Shown piece by piece: positions 21,288 through 33,676 of a stretch of 64,000 nucleotides of DNA. The position numbers and the translations under genes were made by a program. Numbering within the stretch: position 1 is the first letter of the stretch; every line of letters starts with the position of its first letter. A model generated the notes under the pieces. That model saw only the letters and a program-made list of their open reading frames with translations. It had not been told where the DNA came from and made no database searches. The DNA is from Lasiodiplodia sp. COLG20 (Eukaryota; Ascomycota; Dothideomycetes; Botryosphaeriales; Botryosphaeriaceae): positions 6,572,001-6,636,000 of the forward strand of contig VNWV01000001.1 in NCBI GenBank assembly GCA_009801085.1. The letters are read 5' to 3'.

Positions 21288-24200
21288 GGGGTCGGACTTT
21301 GGCGCCGGGCGCGCATGCAGTGAGCGTTCATCTCTAGCGTTTCGTTTGTTCAGGCGTTCGGGCTTGTTTTTCTTTGGGCCACTCGTTTGTCGGCAGCAGC
21401 AAAATTGTCTGGAAGCGCTGTGGAGGGGAGCTAGCGGGTAGCGATGAGGCGCCTCAGGGTTGCCGCCTCCTTTCATGTATTACGACGTAGCGGACAATGC
21501 ATTTTCTTTCCCTCAAATGATAGGCAGGGTGTAGCCGCTGAGTGATCAGTTGGGGCTGAGGCTCCGTCCAATCCAGGCGAGTCGCGTAGCCAAAATAGAA
21601 GCAGCCGGGAAGCCGTAGACGCCGCGCGCACGGCCGAGTCGGCGCGCCGCACGCGTGAATCGAGAATATGAGAGCCCGGCACCGATGGATTCTGATGAGC
21701 CTTCAGACGCCCGCGCAGTGTTGACGGAGTGTGGGAGGAAGAGGTCGGTCAGAAGGTCGAAGTCGAGTGATGTGGAGAAAAGCGCTCCACGTGACCCCGC
21801 GCTAGCCCGCTTCGGGCGGCCCCCACCTCGCCCGCGACGTCCGCCGGCGACCTCAACGCTCCATCACCACCTCCACGCCCGCCCTCGACCGCGAGCGCGC
21901 CCCAGCCCCGGCGGCGCGCCCCAACGGCCGGCCGCCGTCGCTTTATACCCCGCCCGCGACGGCCCGCCCGCGCCGTGCGGCCTGCCCGTGCTCACCGCAC
22001 CGTCCGGCGGTGAGCCCCCGGATCACGCTGGATTGGCCGTCTGCTGCTGCTGCCGCGTGCCCGGCACGCGTGTCGCTGGCGGCGGGCGCGGCGCCCGCGG
22101 ACGTGTCCTGGATGCGAAGTCAGCTGGCGCTCTCTCACGCTGGGCTCTCCCACTTGCCTAGAAACGCAAGCCGGGCGGCCGCGCTCGAAAGTGGGAGAAC
22201 AGCACTGCTCTTTTCAGTCCCGAAGGTCGCAAAGCTTCGTTAGTTCAGGTTGGGCCTGCCCCGATGTCGAGCAGCTTTTTAGTGCGCCGTCTACGTGGCG
22301 GCCGCTGAGTGGTCCTCGTCCGCCGTTGATCTTTTCGACCCCAGAGCTGCGCCCAATCTGCGTGAATGGGCTGGCAGGATCCCGATCCCTCCCAAGCTCT
22401 TTTCGATCGAGTGTTTTCGTTGTCGTGTTGAAATGGCCCCAGTGCCCGAGTGCGCGCCGCTTTGGCGGCCTCCGCGCTCTTTATGAGCCCGCAATCCTGT
22501 GCCTGTTCCCGGATGCGTCTGCCAGCGCTTAGCACTGCCCCAACGGAGTTGACAGGAGTGCATTCATTCGTGTGGAAGGAGCAGGGAAGCGGCCTGAAAT
22601 GTACGCGCCCCAGCCAATGAACGCCCTGCGCCGGGGTCCTTTCGAGCTCTCGACAACCGACCAGACCAAAGACCACGCATACAACGAGATGACACACATC
22701 AGCATGCGGATGGAGATGTGTCAAATTTCGTGTAACCCTCATGCGCCTTCTGCAGTCGTCTGCCTCATCCCAGCGGCAAGCTGTTCCATGGACGCTTCGT
22801 AGCCAATACTTTGTGGGTCGACGCCTGACCTCAATCCAACCGTACTCTATCTCATCAAACACCTCAAACCATATCGCTGCAATGCCTCCCAAGCTGACAA
22901 TCCGTAGCCAATGCTGTCCCTGCCCGTGGCTGTGCCTCTTGTCCCGTACCACCTCCGCGTCCGCTGCTTCCACCAACCCGCAAGCCGACACTTGCCAGCC
23001 ATACTACATCACTTGGGACAATTCCCCACCAATCTGTGACTGACAGCCAATATTGTACCCACTTTCAAGTGGGGGGTTGTCCAGCATTGCTCAAGTGACG
23101 AATAACGGCCAGCCAGCGCCTTCACGGCACTGGCCGTAGACATACTTATCTCGTTTAGCAGGGTTTACCCGGTCAAAAACAACGCGCGATGACAACCTGT
23201 GTGTATACTTCGCTGCCGGGACTTCGCTAGTTGTCGAAATTAACTTACCGACCATTCCTACTTTATGATGACACTAGCCGCCACAGGGCTTGCAGCACAG
23301 TCCACCGCGTTCCACTTATCCACCTTCAATACCTCCGTCATCAGACACACCCTCCTAGACGCAATGTAGTCTCCAGCCATCAGCCAATCATTCCTCCACA
23401 GACCCGCTCCCACAGCCCTTACTGGGTGGCTACGGCAAGGGCAAACGGACATTTAGGCGCTCGGCAGTCCTACACCCACATATTAGATCGCCCAATCGAG
23501 TGCATGCACTCCCAAAACAGCACCCACCCCTCAACCCCATTCGCTGGCCAGTCGCGCCGCCCGCAGCCACCATCACCTTTTCCCTTCCTCAGCCGCGCGA
23601 TCGACACGATTCGCACCCAAAACGAAGCCCAGCCTATTGGCTTTTTGCCGCAACTCCCCCGTTTTTTTCGTTCCCAACAACCCGATCCGACCCGGGACCC
23701 CCGCCTTTTGCGTCCCGCTCCGCTCCCCCCGCCCGTCCTACATTCTTAGTAAGGCTCCCGCTCCCGTTGAGCTTAACATAGGCCCTAAAGAAAAGAGAGG
23801 AGGACTAAATAGAGGAGGACCCGAGGGAGGGGGTCGTGATCGAAGGAAGGGAAACCCTGACCTGAAGCGCAGCCCTACGTCAGCTAAAATTAACCACCTT
23901 CCCTGCATAAGCCTATCTAACCTTGTGCGCTCCCCTTTCTTATCGTTTATCGATTACAGCCCAGCCCCCCGGGTCTCGGTAAGGGCAGCACACACACTTG
24001 ATCCCCTCTCTTGGGTGACGCTCTGGAATGCAATATTGTTCTTCCCTCACGTTACAGTAGATCCTTGAATTCCTGTGTTTCAGGCCCCCCTCCCACCCTC
24101 CTCGTGGTGGGCGGGTGCAACCGCACTGGGCAAAGCGTAAGCGAAAATGACGCGACCTCAACGCCAGGTAGACACGTCAAGCAAGGTACGAAAGCTTTGT

Positions 24201-24752
24201 CCAGATTGAACAAAGAAAGCCATTTTTTGGGCGACGAAGGCTCTAGGGAAGAGAGAAGAGGCTGGCTAACAATTCTTCACTTGCCATTTCACATCCCACA
24301 TTCAAAGTCTCCATGATTTTGAAGAGAATGATGGACTCCTATTATGCTACCCAGGCAAGAACTAAACTAATGTCGAGAAAAATTGTTTTTTTCCAATATC
24401 GTTTTCCATCTCGCGTGAACCACTGTGATGTTCCATCCCGCGAGAAACAAAAAGAGTAAAAACAAGATTGTGTTTCCCCGATGCCTGTAAAATCCCATCT
24501 CTTCTTGCAACAACGATAGAAGCGGTTTCATTTTGCTGTTGCCGACACTGTATGAATAATGAGCGTTGCGAAATACGTTGCCAAAAAACAGATGATGCAA
24601 GCGTCATGAGCATGATGATGAGATGATGTCCGAAAGAAAAATGGAAAACAAACGAGTGAGGGCAACAAACAATAACAACAACAACATCGCCAGTCAGCGT
24701 CCTGCCTCAAGCAAAAGACCCGCTGACCAGCACCCTCTCTCTCACTCTACCT
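21288..24752. other. Intergenic region, no supported gene
   Basis: GC-rich to about 23.7 kb, then more AT-rich and purine-rich. The open frames (up to 248 codons on the minus strand at 22245-22991) have no recognisable domain. The part nearest 24752 is the 3' flank of the adhesin gene. A possible decayed coding fragment at 22881-23043 is listed separately. Around 23,740-23,930 the base usage changes abruptly and could be an old repeat, but no terminal repeats are seen. Confidence 0.45.
22881..23043 (+). pseudogene. Possible decayed fragment of a secreted Ser-rich protein
   Basis: The frame ending at 23043 reads ASTNPQADTCQPYYITWDNS, which resembles the mature N terminus of fungal secreted or GPI-anchored proteins that carry a Cys-Gln-Pro ... 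Ile-Thr-Trp motif after the signal peptide. A hydrophobic leader (MLSLPVAVPLVP) lies just upstream but in a different frame, and the frame stops straight after the motif. This could be a frameshifted relic or chance similarity. I see no continuing exon. Confidence 0.2.
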
Positions 24753-27700
24753 TCACACCCTCAACTCCTGCGGCGCCCTCTCCACGAGCTTCAAGCCCTT
24801 GATACTCACGACCCCATCCAAACCCTTACAATGGCCGACCTGCACCGTCAACGGCGTCTCCGCCCCCGCCACCAGGGCCGCCGGCGTCCACGCGCCGCTG
24901 AACGTCGCCACCTTCTCGCCGGGCACGGCGTCGACGACCTGCTCGCCGCCGACGAGGACCTTGATCTCGCACGCGGCGGCACCGTCCATCTGGCTCGCCG
25001 AGACCTGGACGTCGTACGTCATCCCGCTGTGCAGCACCGTCGCCGGCGTCAGCGCCTGGCTCAGCTCGAGCACGGCGCCGGGCTCCTGGCTGACGACGCT
25101 GACGCCGCCCGTCTCCGGGTGCGGTGCCGGGACCGCAAAGATGACGCCGTTGTCGGTGCGCGTCTGCCACGCCTGCGGGTCCGCTGCCGCGTCGAAGGTC
25201 GTGAAGTCGGCGTTGGTGAGGAGGTTCTTGTTGTTGTTGTCGTCATCGTCGCGCTTGATGTGGGTTGGCGGGGCGTAGGTGGGCGTCGACGAAGAGGAGG
25301 CGGCGGCTGTTGTTGTGGCTGGGGTTGTCGAGGTCGCTGTTGTTGGAGGAGGAGGAGCGGGTGTGGAGGTCGTCTCTTCTACCGGAGGACCGGTGCGGAG
25401 AGCTGAGCTGGCCTCGCTAGGGCCTTCGGAAGTCTCGGTGCCTGTGGTTGCGGGCAGGTAGCTCGTTTCGGTTGGAGATTCCGTTGACGATACCACAGTG
25501 ACGGTGGACGTCTCAGTGCCTGTTTCGGATGAAGTTTCTATGGTGGATGTCGTGGTAGTGAAAGTTCCCGGGAGGCGTGAACCTACGCTCGGGTTGAAGG
25601 ACTCCGCTGAGGTTGTGGAAGGTGAGCCGGACGAAGAGACGCAATCGCTCGCACAGACCGTGACCGTGGTTGCGAACTCGGTAACAGTGGCAGTCACCGT
25701 GGCCACTGACAAGGTGACTGTGGAATCAACACACGAGGAGGAGCTCGCGGCTGTCAGAGATGCAGGTAGTGTACCGTTGACCGATGGAACTGGACTGCCA
25801 CTGGTCGGCAGGCTTGCAGAGGGGGTCGCAGTGCCACTGGGGAGTTCCGAAAGGCTGGTGAACACGCCGGTGCCAATGAAAGTGGTGCTGTTGGCTGTGT
25901 TCACAGGGACGTTGCTAGGCCCGGTGCCCACAACCGTAGGAGTCGAGGATGACCCAGTTCCAGAATGCAGAGCAGTGTTAGGCGGTGGGACAAGAGGAGG
26001 AGCAGTTGAATTGCCTGAATTAACAGGAACACCGCTGCTTACAACTGTTTCAGAGGTAGCCGAAATTGATGTGCTCACCCCCGTACCCACAGATGAAGTG
26101 GAGTTGGCTGAGTTCACGGGGACTCCACTGCTTGGACCGGTGGTCACAGCCCCAGTAGTGGTGGCAGTTCCTGACCGGGAAGCCCCACTGATCGACACAG
26201 ACTCGGTCGAATTTACCGAAGGGCTTGGGATTGCTCCGCTAGATGCTCCAGTGGCAGTTGGTGGAAGTGCCAGACTGTCAGTTCCAACTAGAGTCGAATT
26301 TGCCGATGGGCTAGGAATTGCACCGCTGGAGGCTCCGGTGGCAGTCGGTGGAAGCGCTAGACTGTCAGTCCCAACTAGGGTAGAGTTCACTGACGGGCTT
26401 GGAATTGCGCCGCTGGAGGCTCCAGTGCTGGTAGCGGGAAGCGCCAAAGTGTCGGTTCCAACGAGGGTCGAATTCGCTGACGGGCTAGGGGCTACTCCGC
26501 TAGATGCTCCAGTCCCAGTCGGTGGAAGCGCCCAACTGTCAGTGCCGACCATCAGAGTCGAATTGACTGAAGCGCTAGGGATCGCTCCGCTGGAGGCCCC
26601 GGTAGTGAATGGGGGCAGCGCCGAACTGCCAGTTCCAACCAACAGGGTCGACGAGTTTGATCCAGCGGTTCCCTGAGAAGAGGCTGTCGAGGGGCTACTT
26701 AGACGCGAATCCTGGCTGCCAGACGCCGGACCCGTGGTGCTAGGGGTAGACGAGGCACCAGTGCCACTCACTAGAGTCGAGTTTGCAGCGGAGACGGGTG
26801 CTGTACCTGAGGGCAAGGTGGAATTTCCGGCATTTGTCGGTAATCCAGCTGACGTGGCTGGAGCCGTGGTGCTTGCGAATTCACCAGTGCTGGGACTTCC
26901 AGTTCCAGAGCCGGACGGGGCAGTTGAGTTCACGGACCCCGACGAGGTCGCACTGGCGAGAGTGCCTGTAGGCTGGCCTGAGGTGCCTGATAGAGGAGAA
27001 CTGGCGTTTACAGATGGAATTGGGAAACCACTGCTTCCGCTTCCGCTCGAGCCCGCAGTACCAGTTCGCTCGCCAGTGGTGCTTGAGAGCGACTCGGACG
27101 GAATACTAGGAATAGGGTATGTGGGAACACCTGACGGAAGCGCAGCAGTAGAGTTGGACGATGGAACTGGGACACCGGTGCTGGCTCCGCCCGTCCCCGC
27201 CGCAGTTGTTATGGTAGAGGCCGAAACGCTTCTAGAACTGGACGGCCTCTGTGTGTTAAACGGCAAAAGTAAAGTGTTGCCACCGGGGGCCAATACGACC
27301 AGGCTAGTGTTCCTTCCAGTAGTCAATGTCGATATTACGCTTAAAAGGGACGATGTTGCGATATGGCTGCTCGGTCCCGCGGTAATAGAAGCCGGGAGAG
27401 TCCCGTTGGCAGAGCTAGAAGGCAAACCGCTCGAGGGAGCAGCACTGGAACCTTGGCCGTTCGTCTGCGTGCCAGTTCGCGGCCCCGAAGTGCTACTCAA
27501 AGATTCTGACGTCGGGGCTGTCCCATTCGAAGAGCTTGAAGCAAGCCCGCTTGAGGGAGCCGGCGCATAGGTACCACTCCCGGTTGCCGTACCAGTACTT
27601 CCACCAGTGGCACTACTGAGAGAACCGGTGGTAGTCGCTGCTGCCGTCCCGTTGGACGAAGGCCCAGGCAGACCGCTCGAAGGAGCAGAGAGAGAAGAGC

Positions 27701-30700
27701 CCGCACCAGCAGTTGAAGTTCCAGTGCGCGCGCCTTCGGTACCGCTCAGGGTTTCGGTCAACGCCGTGGTTCCGTTGGAGGACGATGTAGGAAGGCCACT
27801 TGACGGAGCTGTCAGACTTGACTGACTGCCTCCAGTACCGCTCAAAGTCTCTGTTGAGGTGGTGGTTCCGTTAGAAGATGCTGTAGGAACGCCGCTTGAC
27901 GGGGCAGATGGGCTAGATCCACCACTAGTAGTTGCCGTGCCAGTCTGTCCACCTTCAGTGCCGCTCAACGTCTCTGTTGCGGTGGTAGTCGCGTTTGAAG
28001 ATGCGGTAGGAACCCGGCCTGAAGCTGAGAGGCTCGATGCACTGCCGGCAGTCTCGGTTCCGGTACGTGCGCCTTCAGTGCCACTCAACGTCTCTGTCGA
28101 AGTTGTGGTTCCATTTGAAGACGCCGTAGGAATGCCACCTGATGGAGTAGAAGAGCTTGAGCCACCGCTGGTAGCCGCCGTGCCGGTCGTCCCACCTTCA
28201 GTGCCACTCAAAGTTTCTGTCGGAGTAGCAGTTCCATTCGAAGACGCAGTAGGAACGCCGCCTGATGGGGTTGAGGAACCTGAGCCACTTCCAGTAGCTA
28301 CCGTACCCGTCTGCTCGCCCTGTGTTCCGCTTGACGATACAGTCGCAGTCGTGGTTGCATTCGAAGATGCTGTAGGAACGCCTCCTGATGGGGTTGAGAG
28401 GCTCGATCCACTCCCGGAAGCTGCCGTGCCTGTTTGCTCTCCTTGTGTGCCGCTTACAGATCCCGTCGTAGTAGTAGTTGCGTTCGAAGACGCGGTAGAG
28501 AGACCGCCTGATGGAGCCGAGGAGATCGATCCACTACCGGTAGCCGCTGTGCCAGTTTGCTCAACCTGCGTGCCGCTCGGCGACTCCGTGGCCGCCGTAG
28601 TCGTTGCATTAGATGACGGTGCAGGGACACTGCTGGAAGCGCCTCCGGTATTGGCAGGTAGAAGGGAAGTGTATGTGCGTGTGGTTGTATGAGAGCCGCT
28701 GGTTTCGGTCACCGTAAAAACTCCTCCAGTACGAGTTTCTGAGGGGAACAAAACGCTTCCACTTCCGGAAGACAAAGGAGATGCAGAGGATGGCGCAGAT
28801 TCCGTACCGCTGCCAGTCGCGGTCGAGTTCGCGGAAATTACTGTTGACACACCTGCAGAAGGAGAAGCCGTCGAACCACTTCCCGTCGCTGACGATGGTC
28901 CGCTGGCGCTGCCACCGCCCGTTGCCGTCGACTCTGAGGTCGCAGAGATGGATGTCGATTCGCTTGGGACGATGGTAACGGAACCATTGACAACCGTCGA
29001 ACCTGAAACGGTTGGAACCAACTGTGTTGCACCGGTCGGAACCAATACTGTTTCGCCACCCGTTGCTGTCGAGCTCGATCGGCCAACCTGACTAGTAACG
29101 ACTATGAAGGATGTTGTAGTGAGGACGGTCTCGCTGGGAACTATTATGGTCTCTCCGCCCGCACCAGTAGACGTAGAGTTTGAAATATTGGTCACAACGG
29201 CGATTGACGTGCTTACAGTTATTTTGGTTGTCCTCGTGCTGGAAATGGTTGAGAGTCCAGAGGTAGATACAGAAGCCGAAGCCGACTCAGATGAACCGCC
29301 AGTGGCGGTTGAGTTGCTCGTAGCACCAGATTGTGTAGAACCACTTGGAGCAGATGCACCGGATCCACCAGTTGCGGTTGACGTAATGGTAGAGCTGACC
29401 TCCGTGGTTACACCAGAAATGACTATAGGTCCGACGCTCGTCGATGTGATCGTCGACTCGCTTGGGGCTGATTCACTGGCCGCGCCAGTCCCGCTAGAGG
29501 ACCCAGTAGCAGCCAATTGCGTCGAGCCACCAGTTCCGGTGGAAGTGATCGTAGAGACTACCACCGTTGTTGAGCCAGAGACGACTACAGTGCCAGTAGA
29601 CGTCGTTGTGATAGTCGAGTTGCTCGGCGCAGCTGCTGATTCCGCAGAGCCACCCGTTGCAGTGGACGTGAGCGTTGATACTATCTCCGTCGTTTCTCCG
29701 GAAATGACTGACGTCCCGGTGCTTGTTGATGTAATTGTCGAATTACTCGATCCAGATGCGCTAGAACCATTGGGGCCCCATTCCTCTGAGCCGCCCGTTG
29801 CAGTTGAGGTAAAGGTAGAAACAACCTCGGTTGTCTTTCCGGAAATAACGGTAGTGCCAGTGGTCGTACCTGTCAGTGTTTTCGGGCCACTCTCTGCTAC
29901 TCCGCCGGTTGCAGTTGAAGTAAACGTCGAAAACACCTCGGTCGTCACGCCTGATATGACTGTAGTACCGGTACTTATACCTGTGACTGTTCTCAGGCCA
30001 CTCTCTCCGGAGCCGCCGGTAGCTGTTGAAGTGAGTGTAGAAACCACCTCTGTTGTCTTACCAGAAACGACTGATGTGCCAGTAGAGGTCGTCGTAAGGG
30101 TGGTTTGACCACTTTGAGCAGATCCGCCAGCAGCCGTTGAAGTGGTTTCAGGTGCAGATATACCTGAACCTCCCGTTGCGTTGGAAGTTGAGGTAACTTC
30201 AAAAATGGTCAAGAGGCTAACGGATGTAGAACTGTACGTGTACTCCTTAACGAGAGTGGTACCGCTCGAAACGACGGTCGTATTAAACGTACCACTGGCG
30301 CGTGTGGCAGTCGTAGGGATGATAATCGTGGCGGCGCCTGAAGTAGAGGTTGCTGAGCCGCCTGTGGTAGGTGTCGCACCTGGCGGGAACTCCGTCGACC
30401 CTGAGGCCTCAACGATGACAGATCCATTCGTAGTAACAGTCTGAACACCGGTCGCTGTTCCGGTGCTGGTCACGGTAGTCACTAGCGCAGTTGCAGGTAT
30501 GGTGATGAGGCTGGTTTGGGTAAACACTTGAGTGTTGTTGTAGGTGCACACTCGCTGGTTGGTCGCGGCATAGGCGTAAGCGGACGTCCAAGACATGTGC
30601 ACCGTACCACCAGCATCAGTGTACACCGTAGAGAAGTACGTTGAAGAGGCACTCTCAGTGGAGTCACCGGGGCCGCACTGGGGGATAGCAGACGTTGTTG

Positions 30701-31951
30701 AGAGAGAGACCGAGGTGCTTGTAAGTGTCACATCGGATGGAGCGGACGAGAAAGGCGCGTTATCCGTGTTGTTGAAATCCCCCACTCGCAGTAAAGTACC
30801 GGAAACTGTACCAGGAGATTTGATGGCCGAAGTGCTGGTAATATTCTTCTTCAAGTAGCAACGATCGTCTCTGAAAACGAACCCCTGGCAAACGGGGGCG
30901 TTGGCACCCTGGTTATATGTCGAGCAAAGAGCCGCACAGTCAGCCGAGTTATCAGCAGGTTGATCAATGACATTCGGATCGGTGAAGTCGACGTCGCAGT
31001 GGATCTGGTAGGCGTAAGTTCGGTTGCCGAGGACATAGTTCTTCACTGATTCGCCATCCTCTGGGCAAGTGACACCCTCCCCGATGGGAACGCCAGTGGA
31101 GGTAGGTGAAGTGCCGGAAACAGTGGCAGAGCCGCTGGAACTGGGCTCTTCGCCGGCTGTCACAGTTACTACTGTCCTGAAGGTCATACTGCTTCGAGAA
31201 GTCTTCGTTGTCTTTGCAAAGACAGCTAATGTAGTCGTAGTCTGCTCTGGATTAGCTTTACATGATTTCTGAGAGAGTTGGGGAACTCACACTTGGGGGG
31301 CCATCCAAAGTCTCGGTGGTGGTTCCTGGCGTCGGCAGGCCAAGGCAATCACAAGCACTCGACAACCCAGAGCTGATGGAATTCATAGCGAATGCAGTGG
31401 AATCAAACGAAGAGCTTGCTTCAACTTGCCGAACGAAGGCTCTAATGGCTTCGACATGAGCTAGTCTCTTTGCAAGTTCAGGGCCAGGTGTAGGTTCCGG
31501 CGCCCTTGCAGCGAGCGTTGGTGGCGTGACTGTGGAGGTACTAGTAAGAGTAATGCTGACGATATTTTTCACCGTTGCGATGCGGGTAGAGGTGACATCA
31601 GTGACCGTGCTGCATGATGAATTAGTCAAGAGGCACCCTGTACAGTACTGTTAGATCAACATACGTGATCGGAGTAGCAACAACCTGGACGGTATCGGTA
31701 GGCCGTCCAAGTAACGTGAAGCACAAGTCGGGGGCGCCGGTATGGGTTGAGAGAATCTCATAGTAGTCGTTTGATGGTACGCAAAAGTCGTCTTGACGCC
31801 TTCCGAAGAAGTTGAAGTAGTCCAAGAAGCCTTTTTTCAGGCCCTCAGGTGCCGGACTCCTGCGGTCTGCAACAGCAGCATCGGTCACGGCAAAGGAAAG
31901 GCTAACGGCCAAAGCCGCTAGAGGGGAACGAGTGAACAGCATGCTGAGCAT
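24753..31951 (-). CDS. Giant secreted mucin-like adhesin with PAN/apple-like and C-terminal beta-sandwich-like domains
   Basis: Exons 31951-31665, 31609-31291 and 31241-24753 give 2,364 residues. Introns are 55 and 49 nt (GTATGT...CATGCAG; GTGAGT...GAGCAG), and the frame holds throughout. Residues 1-26 are a signal peptide. Residues about 258-360 contain six Cys (261, 284, 304, 308, 320, 330) in a PAN/apple-like pattern (DCAALCSTY, APVCQGFVFRDDRCYLKK), a fold used for carbohydrate or protein binding. About 1,800 residues of Ser/Thr/Gly/Pro-rich repeats follow, expected to be heavily O-glycosylated, with at least three repeat families. A dibasic Lys-Arg followed by DDDDNNNKN (about 2195-2207) precedes a final module of about 157 residues (NLLTNADFTTF start, ACEIKV and GHCKG cysteines) that resembles CBM-like jelly-roll folds. 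There is no GPI signal and no C-terminal membrane helix. A surface or extracellular-matrix role is inferred. Confidence 0.82.
26190..26650 (-). repeat. Adhesin repeat family C (about 29-30 residues, about five copies)
   Basis: Tandem units of the form ATGASSGAIPSPSVNST followed by LVGTDSLALPP recur about every 87-90 bp (protein residues about 1735-1887). The copies are very similar at DNA level, so recent expansion or gene conversion is likely. Confidence 0.75.
27500..28620 (-). repeat. Adhesin repeat family B (about 38-42 residues)
   Basis: Repeated units of the type SGGVPTASSNATTTATE, then LSGTEGGQTGTA, then a Gly/Ser linker, about ten copies (residues about 1076-1450). Asn-Ala/Gly-Thr sequons give one potential N-glycosylation site in most units. 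Confidence 0.75.
29290..30170 (-). repeat. Adhesin repeat family A (STATGGS units)
   Basis: Units containing TSTGTTVISGKTTEVVST followed by TSTATGGS repeat at roughly 100-130 bp intervals (residues about 560-853). Their Thr-rich beta-type pattern resembles repeats of fungal cell-wall adhesins. Confidence 0.75.
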
Positions 31952-33033
31952 TCAAAACGAATGGCGAATGCTCAAGCACGATCAACGAGCGTCGCTGTCG
32001 ACGTTGGTGAAGAGACAAGTGGGAGCGGCATTCAAAATGCTTTATACAAACGACAAAGCTAAGACAGCAGCTCTTTCGGCCAGTCGGAGGGCCTTCATGG
32101 TGGAGAAAATTGTGCCTTGCAGAGCCAATGGCCTTGCTCGCCATTTCGTGACTCGCTGCGGTAGCACTGGCGACGCGTGCGCGAAGCATCTAGGTAGGGG
32201 CGAGATGAGAGCAAGCTGAGACCAGCCCTGCTCTCGCTCAGAAATGATGATGGTAGTTCAAAGAAACTGGTGTAGAGCAGACGCAACGGAGGGTGATCTT
32301 CCATTCTTGGTAACCAGGAGGCGTGTCTGGGAGGGCGCCCTTGCTTTGTCAACTCCCTCGACGTGATCGGACCTGGGAGATGTTGCACTCGCGACCTAGT
32401 TTCTCGTACCCTCGACAAAGGGATACGCGAACGCTGCGCGGACAACGCGCGCGACGCGTTGAAGGGGATCCCAGAGGCATGGACATATGCAGGAACAGTG
32501 CGGGCAAACGGCGACGGCGGAACAACGTGAGGACAACTTCAGAGACACAGCATACAAGCTCTAGAGCGCAGGCTAAGTCGGCCGGCTGACGGCGCAGCGT
32601 TGGTGGAGGCCGATGAGAGGCGTTTTTCTGCACCACGAGGCGTACGCCCAGCTGACATGCGGAGAACCAGGTCAATGGAGACGGGCGATCGGCCGGCTGC
32701 TGGGCTCGCGAGGAATGCGGCCGGTAGGAGAGGCGTGACAGAGGTGATGGTGGTGGCTGGCTCGGTTGGCAGCGGCACGGCCGCTGACGGGCTCTTGCGC
32801 TCCCGAAATGTCAAGCGAAACCACATAATCAAACATTCTGTTCCAACCTCACCTCACGCCCAAGCTCCCACGCAAGCTCCCTGAACAAGAGCGTGCCCGC
32901 AATCCGGTCGCGGTCCTGCGCTCTACCTCCCCGCGGTCGCCGGCCCATGCAAGCCACCCTCACACCAGCTCACTGAGCCCGCGCTCCCCTTCCACGTCCT
33001 CGCAGCCGCGCCCCGTCACAAACTTCATTCCAG
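31952..33033. promoter_or_regulatory. Divergent upstream region of the adhesin and MEH1/LAMTOR1 genes
   Basis: 1.1 kb between two start codons that face away from each other, so both promoters lie here. Open frames of up to 116 codons overlap one another and show no similarity. No TATA box is evident. Confidence 0.5.
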
Positions 33034-33676
33034 ATGGGCATCTGCGCTTCGTGCCTAGGCCTTGGCCGCAGGCCTCAACACGATGAGGTAAGAGCGACCC
33101 CGTCATCGACCACACCCGCCTGTGCGACTGACCTCGCCCTTACGCACAGCGCTCCGAGGCCTCGCATCTCCTAGGTGCCGACCAGTACCAGCACCAGTAC
33201 GGCGCCGTGGCCCAACAAGGCCCGCACATGGGCATGAGCGCTCCGCAGCCCGACCCTGAGGAAATAAGGCGCCAGCGCGATGCCCTCGAGCGCATCTGCG
33301 CCCAGACGTCCGAGTAGGTCCCGCCCCCAGCTGGTGCCCGCCGCCGCTGCTAACGTCTCTCTCCCTTTGTAGCAAGTTGATTGATGTCTCGCAATCCGCT
33401 CACCCCGACGAAGGCCACAAAATGCACAGCGAATACCATCGCCTCTTCATGGAGCGTTTCCCAGCCGTGTCTCACCCTGAAGACAGCCGGCCTTCGTCCT
33501 CTGGAACCGCCGTTGACAATGATGAGACGGCCTGGCTGGCTGAGGTCACAAAGGCGCAGGGCGAGGAGGGTGATTGGGAGCACGTCAAGGTCATTGACAA
33601 CGGCTCCCTCACCATCCAATTCGACGAAGTCCTGGGCCTGGATCGCAGATCGGCTCCCTCGCCTGTCAGGCTGTAG
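33034..33676 (+). CDS. MEH1: LAMTOR1 / Meh1 (Ego1)-like lipid-anchored TORC1 scaffold subunit
   Basis: Membrane anchor of the Ragulator/EGO complex that holds Rag/Gtr GTPases and TORC1 signalling on the vacuole. Exons 33034-33087, 33150-33313 and 33373-33676 give 173 residues; introns have GTAAGA...CGCACAG and GTAGGT...TGCTAACG...TTTGTAG and keep frame. The protein begins MGICASCLGLGRR: Gly2 for N-myristoylation and Cys4/Cys7 for palmitoylation, as in LAMTOR1. The middle (RRQRDALERICAQTSDKLID) and SQSAHPDEGHKMHSEYHRLF match the helical LAMTOR region, and the C-terminal part (DWEHVKVIDNGSLTIQFDEV) is acidic and compact. The family is short and poorly conserved, so the call rests on the lipidation motif, the size and the helical pattern. 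Confidence 0.78.

Noticed and set aside
10382..21793. Six CACGTG palindromes (10382, 10477, 14231, 15563, 20102, 21788)
   Set aside because: The count is close to chance expectation for GC-rich DNA of this length, and they are not placed consistently with respect to genes.
22245..22991. 248-codon minus-strand open frame
   Set aside because: No recognisable domain or plausible upstream promoter, and composition like the other chance frames in the same GC-rich stretch.
25498..30108. Long open frames on the plus strand (up to 392 codons, Val/Pro/Glu-rich) opposite the adhesin
   Set aside because: They mirror the Ser/Thr/Gly repeats of the minus-strand gene: the repeat codons simply give few stop codons in antisense. 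They have no domain, no signal peptide, and repeat exactly with the sense units.
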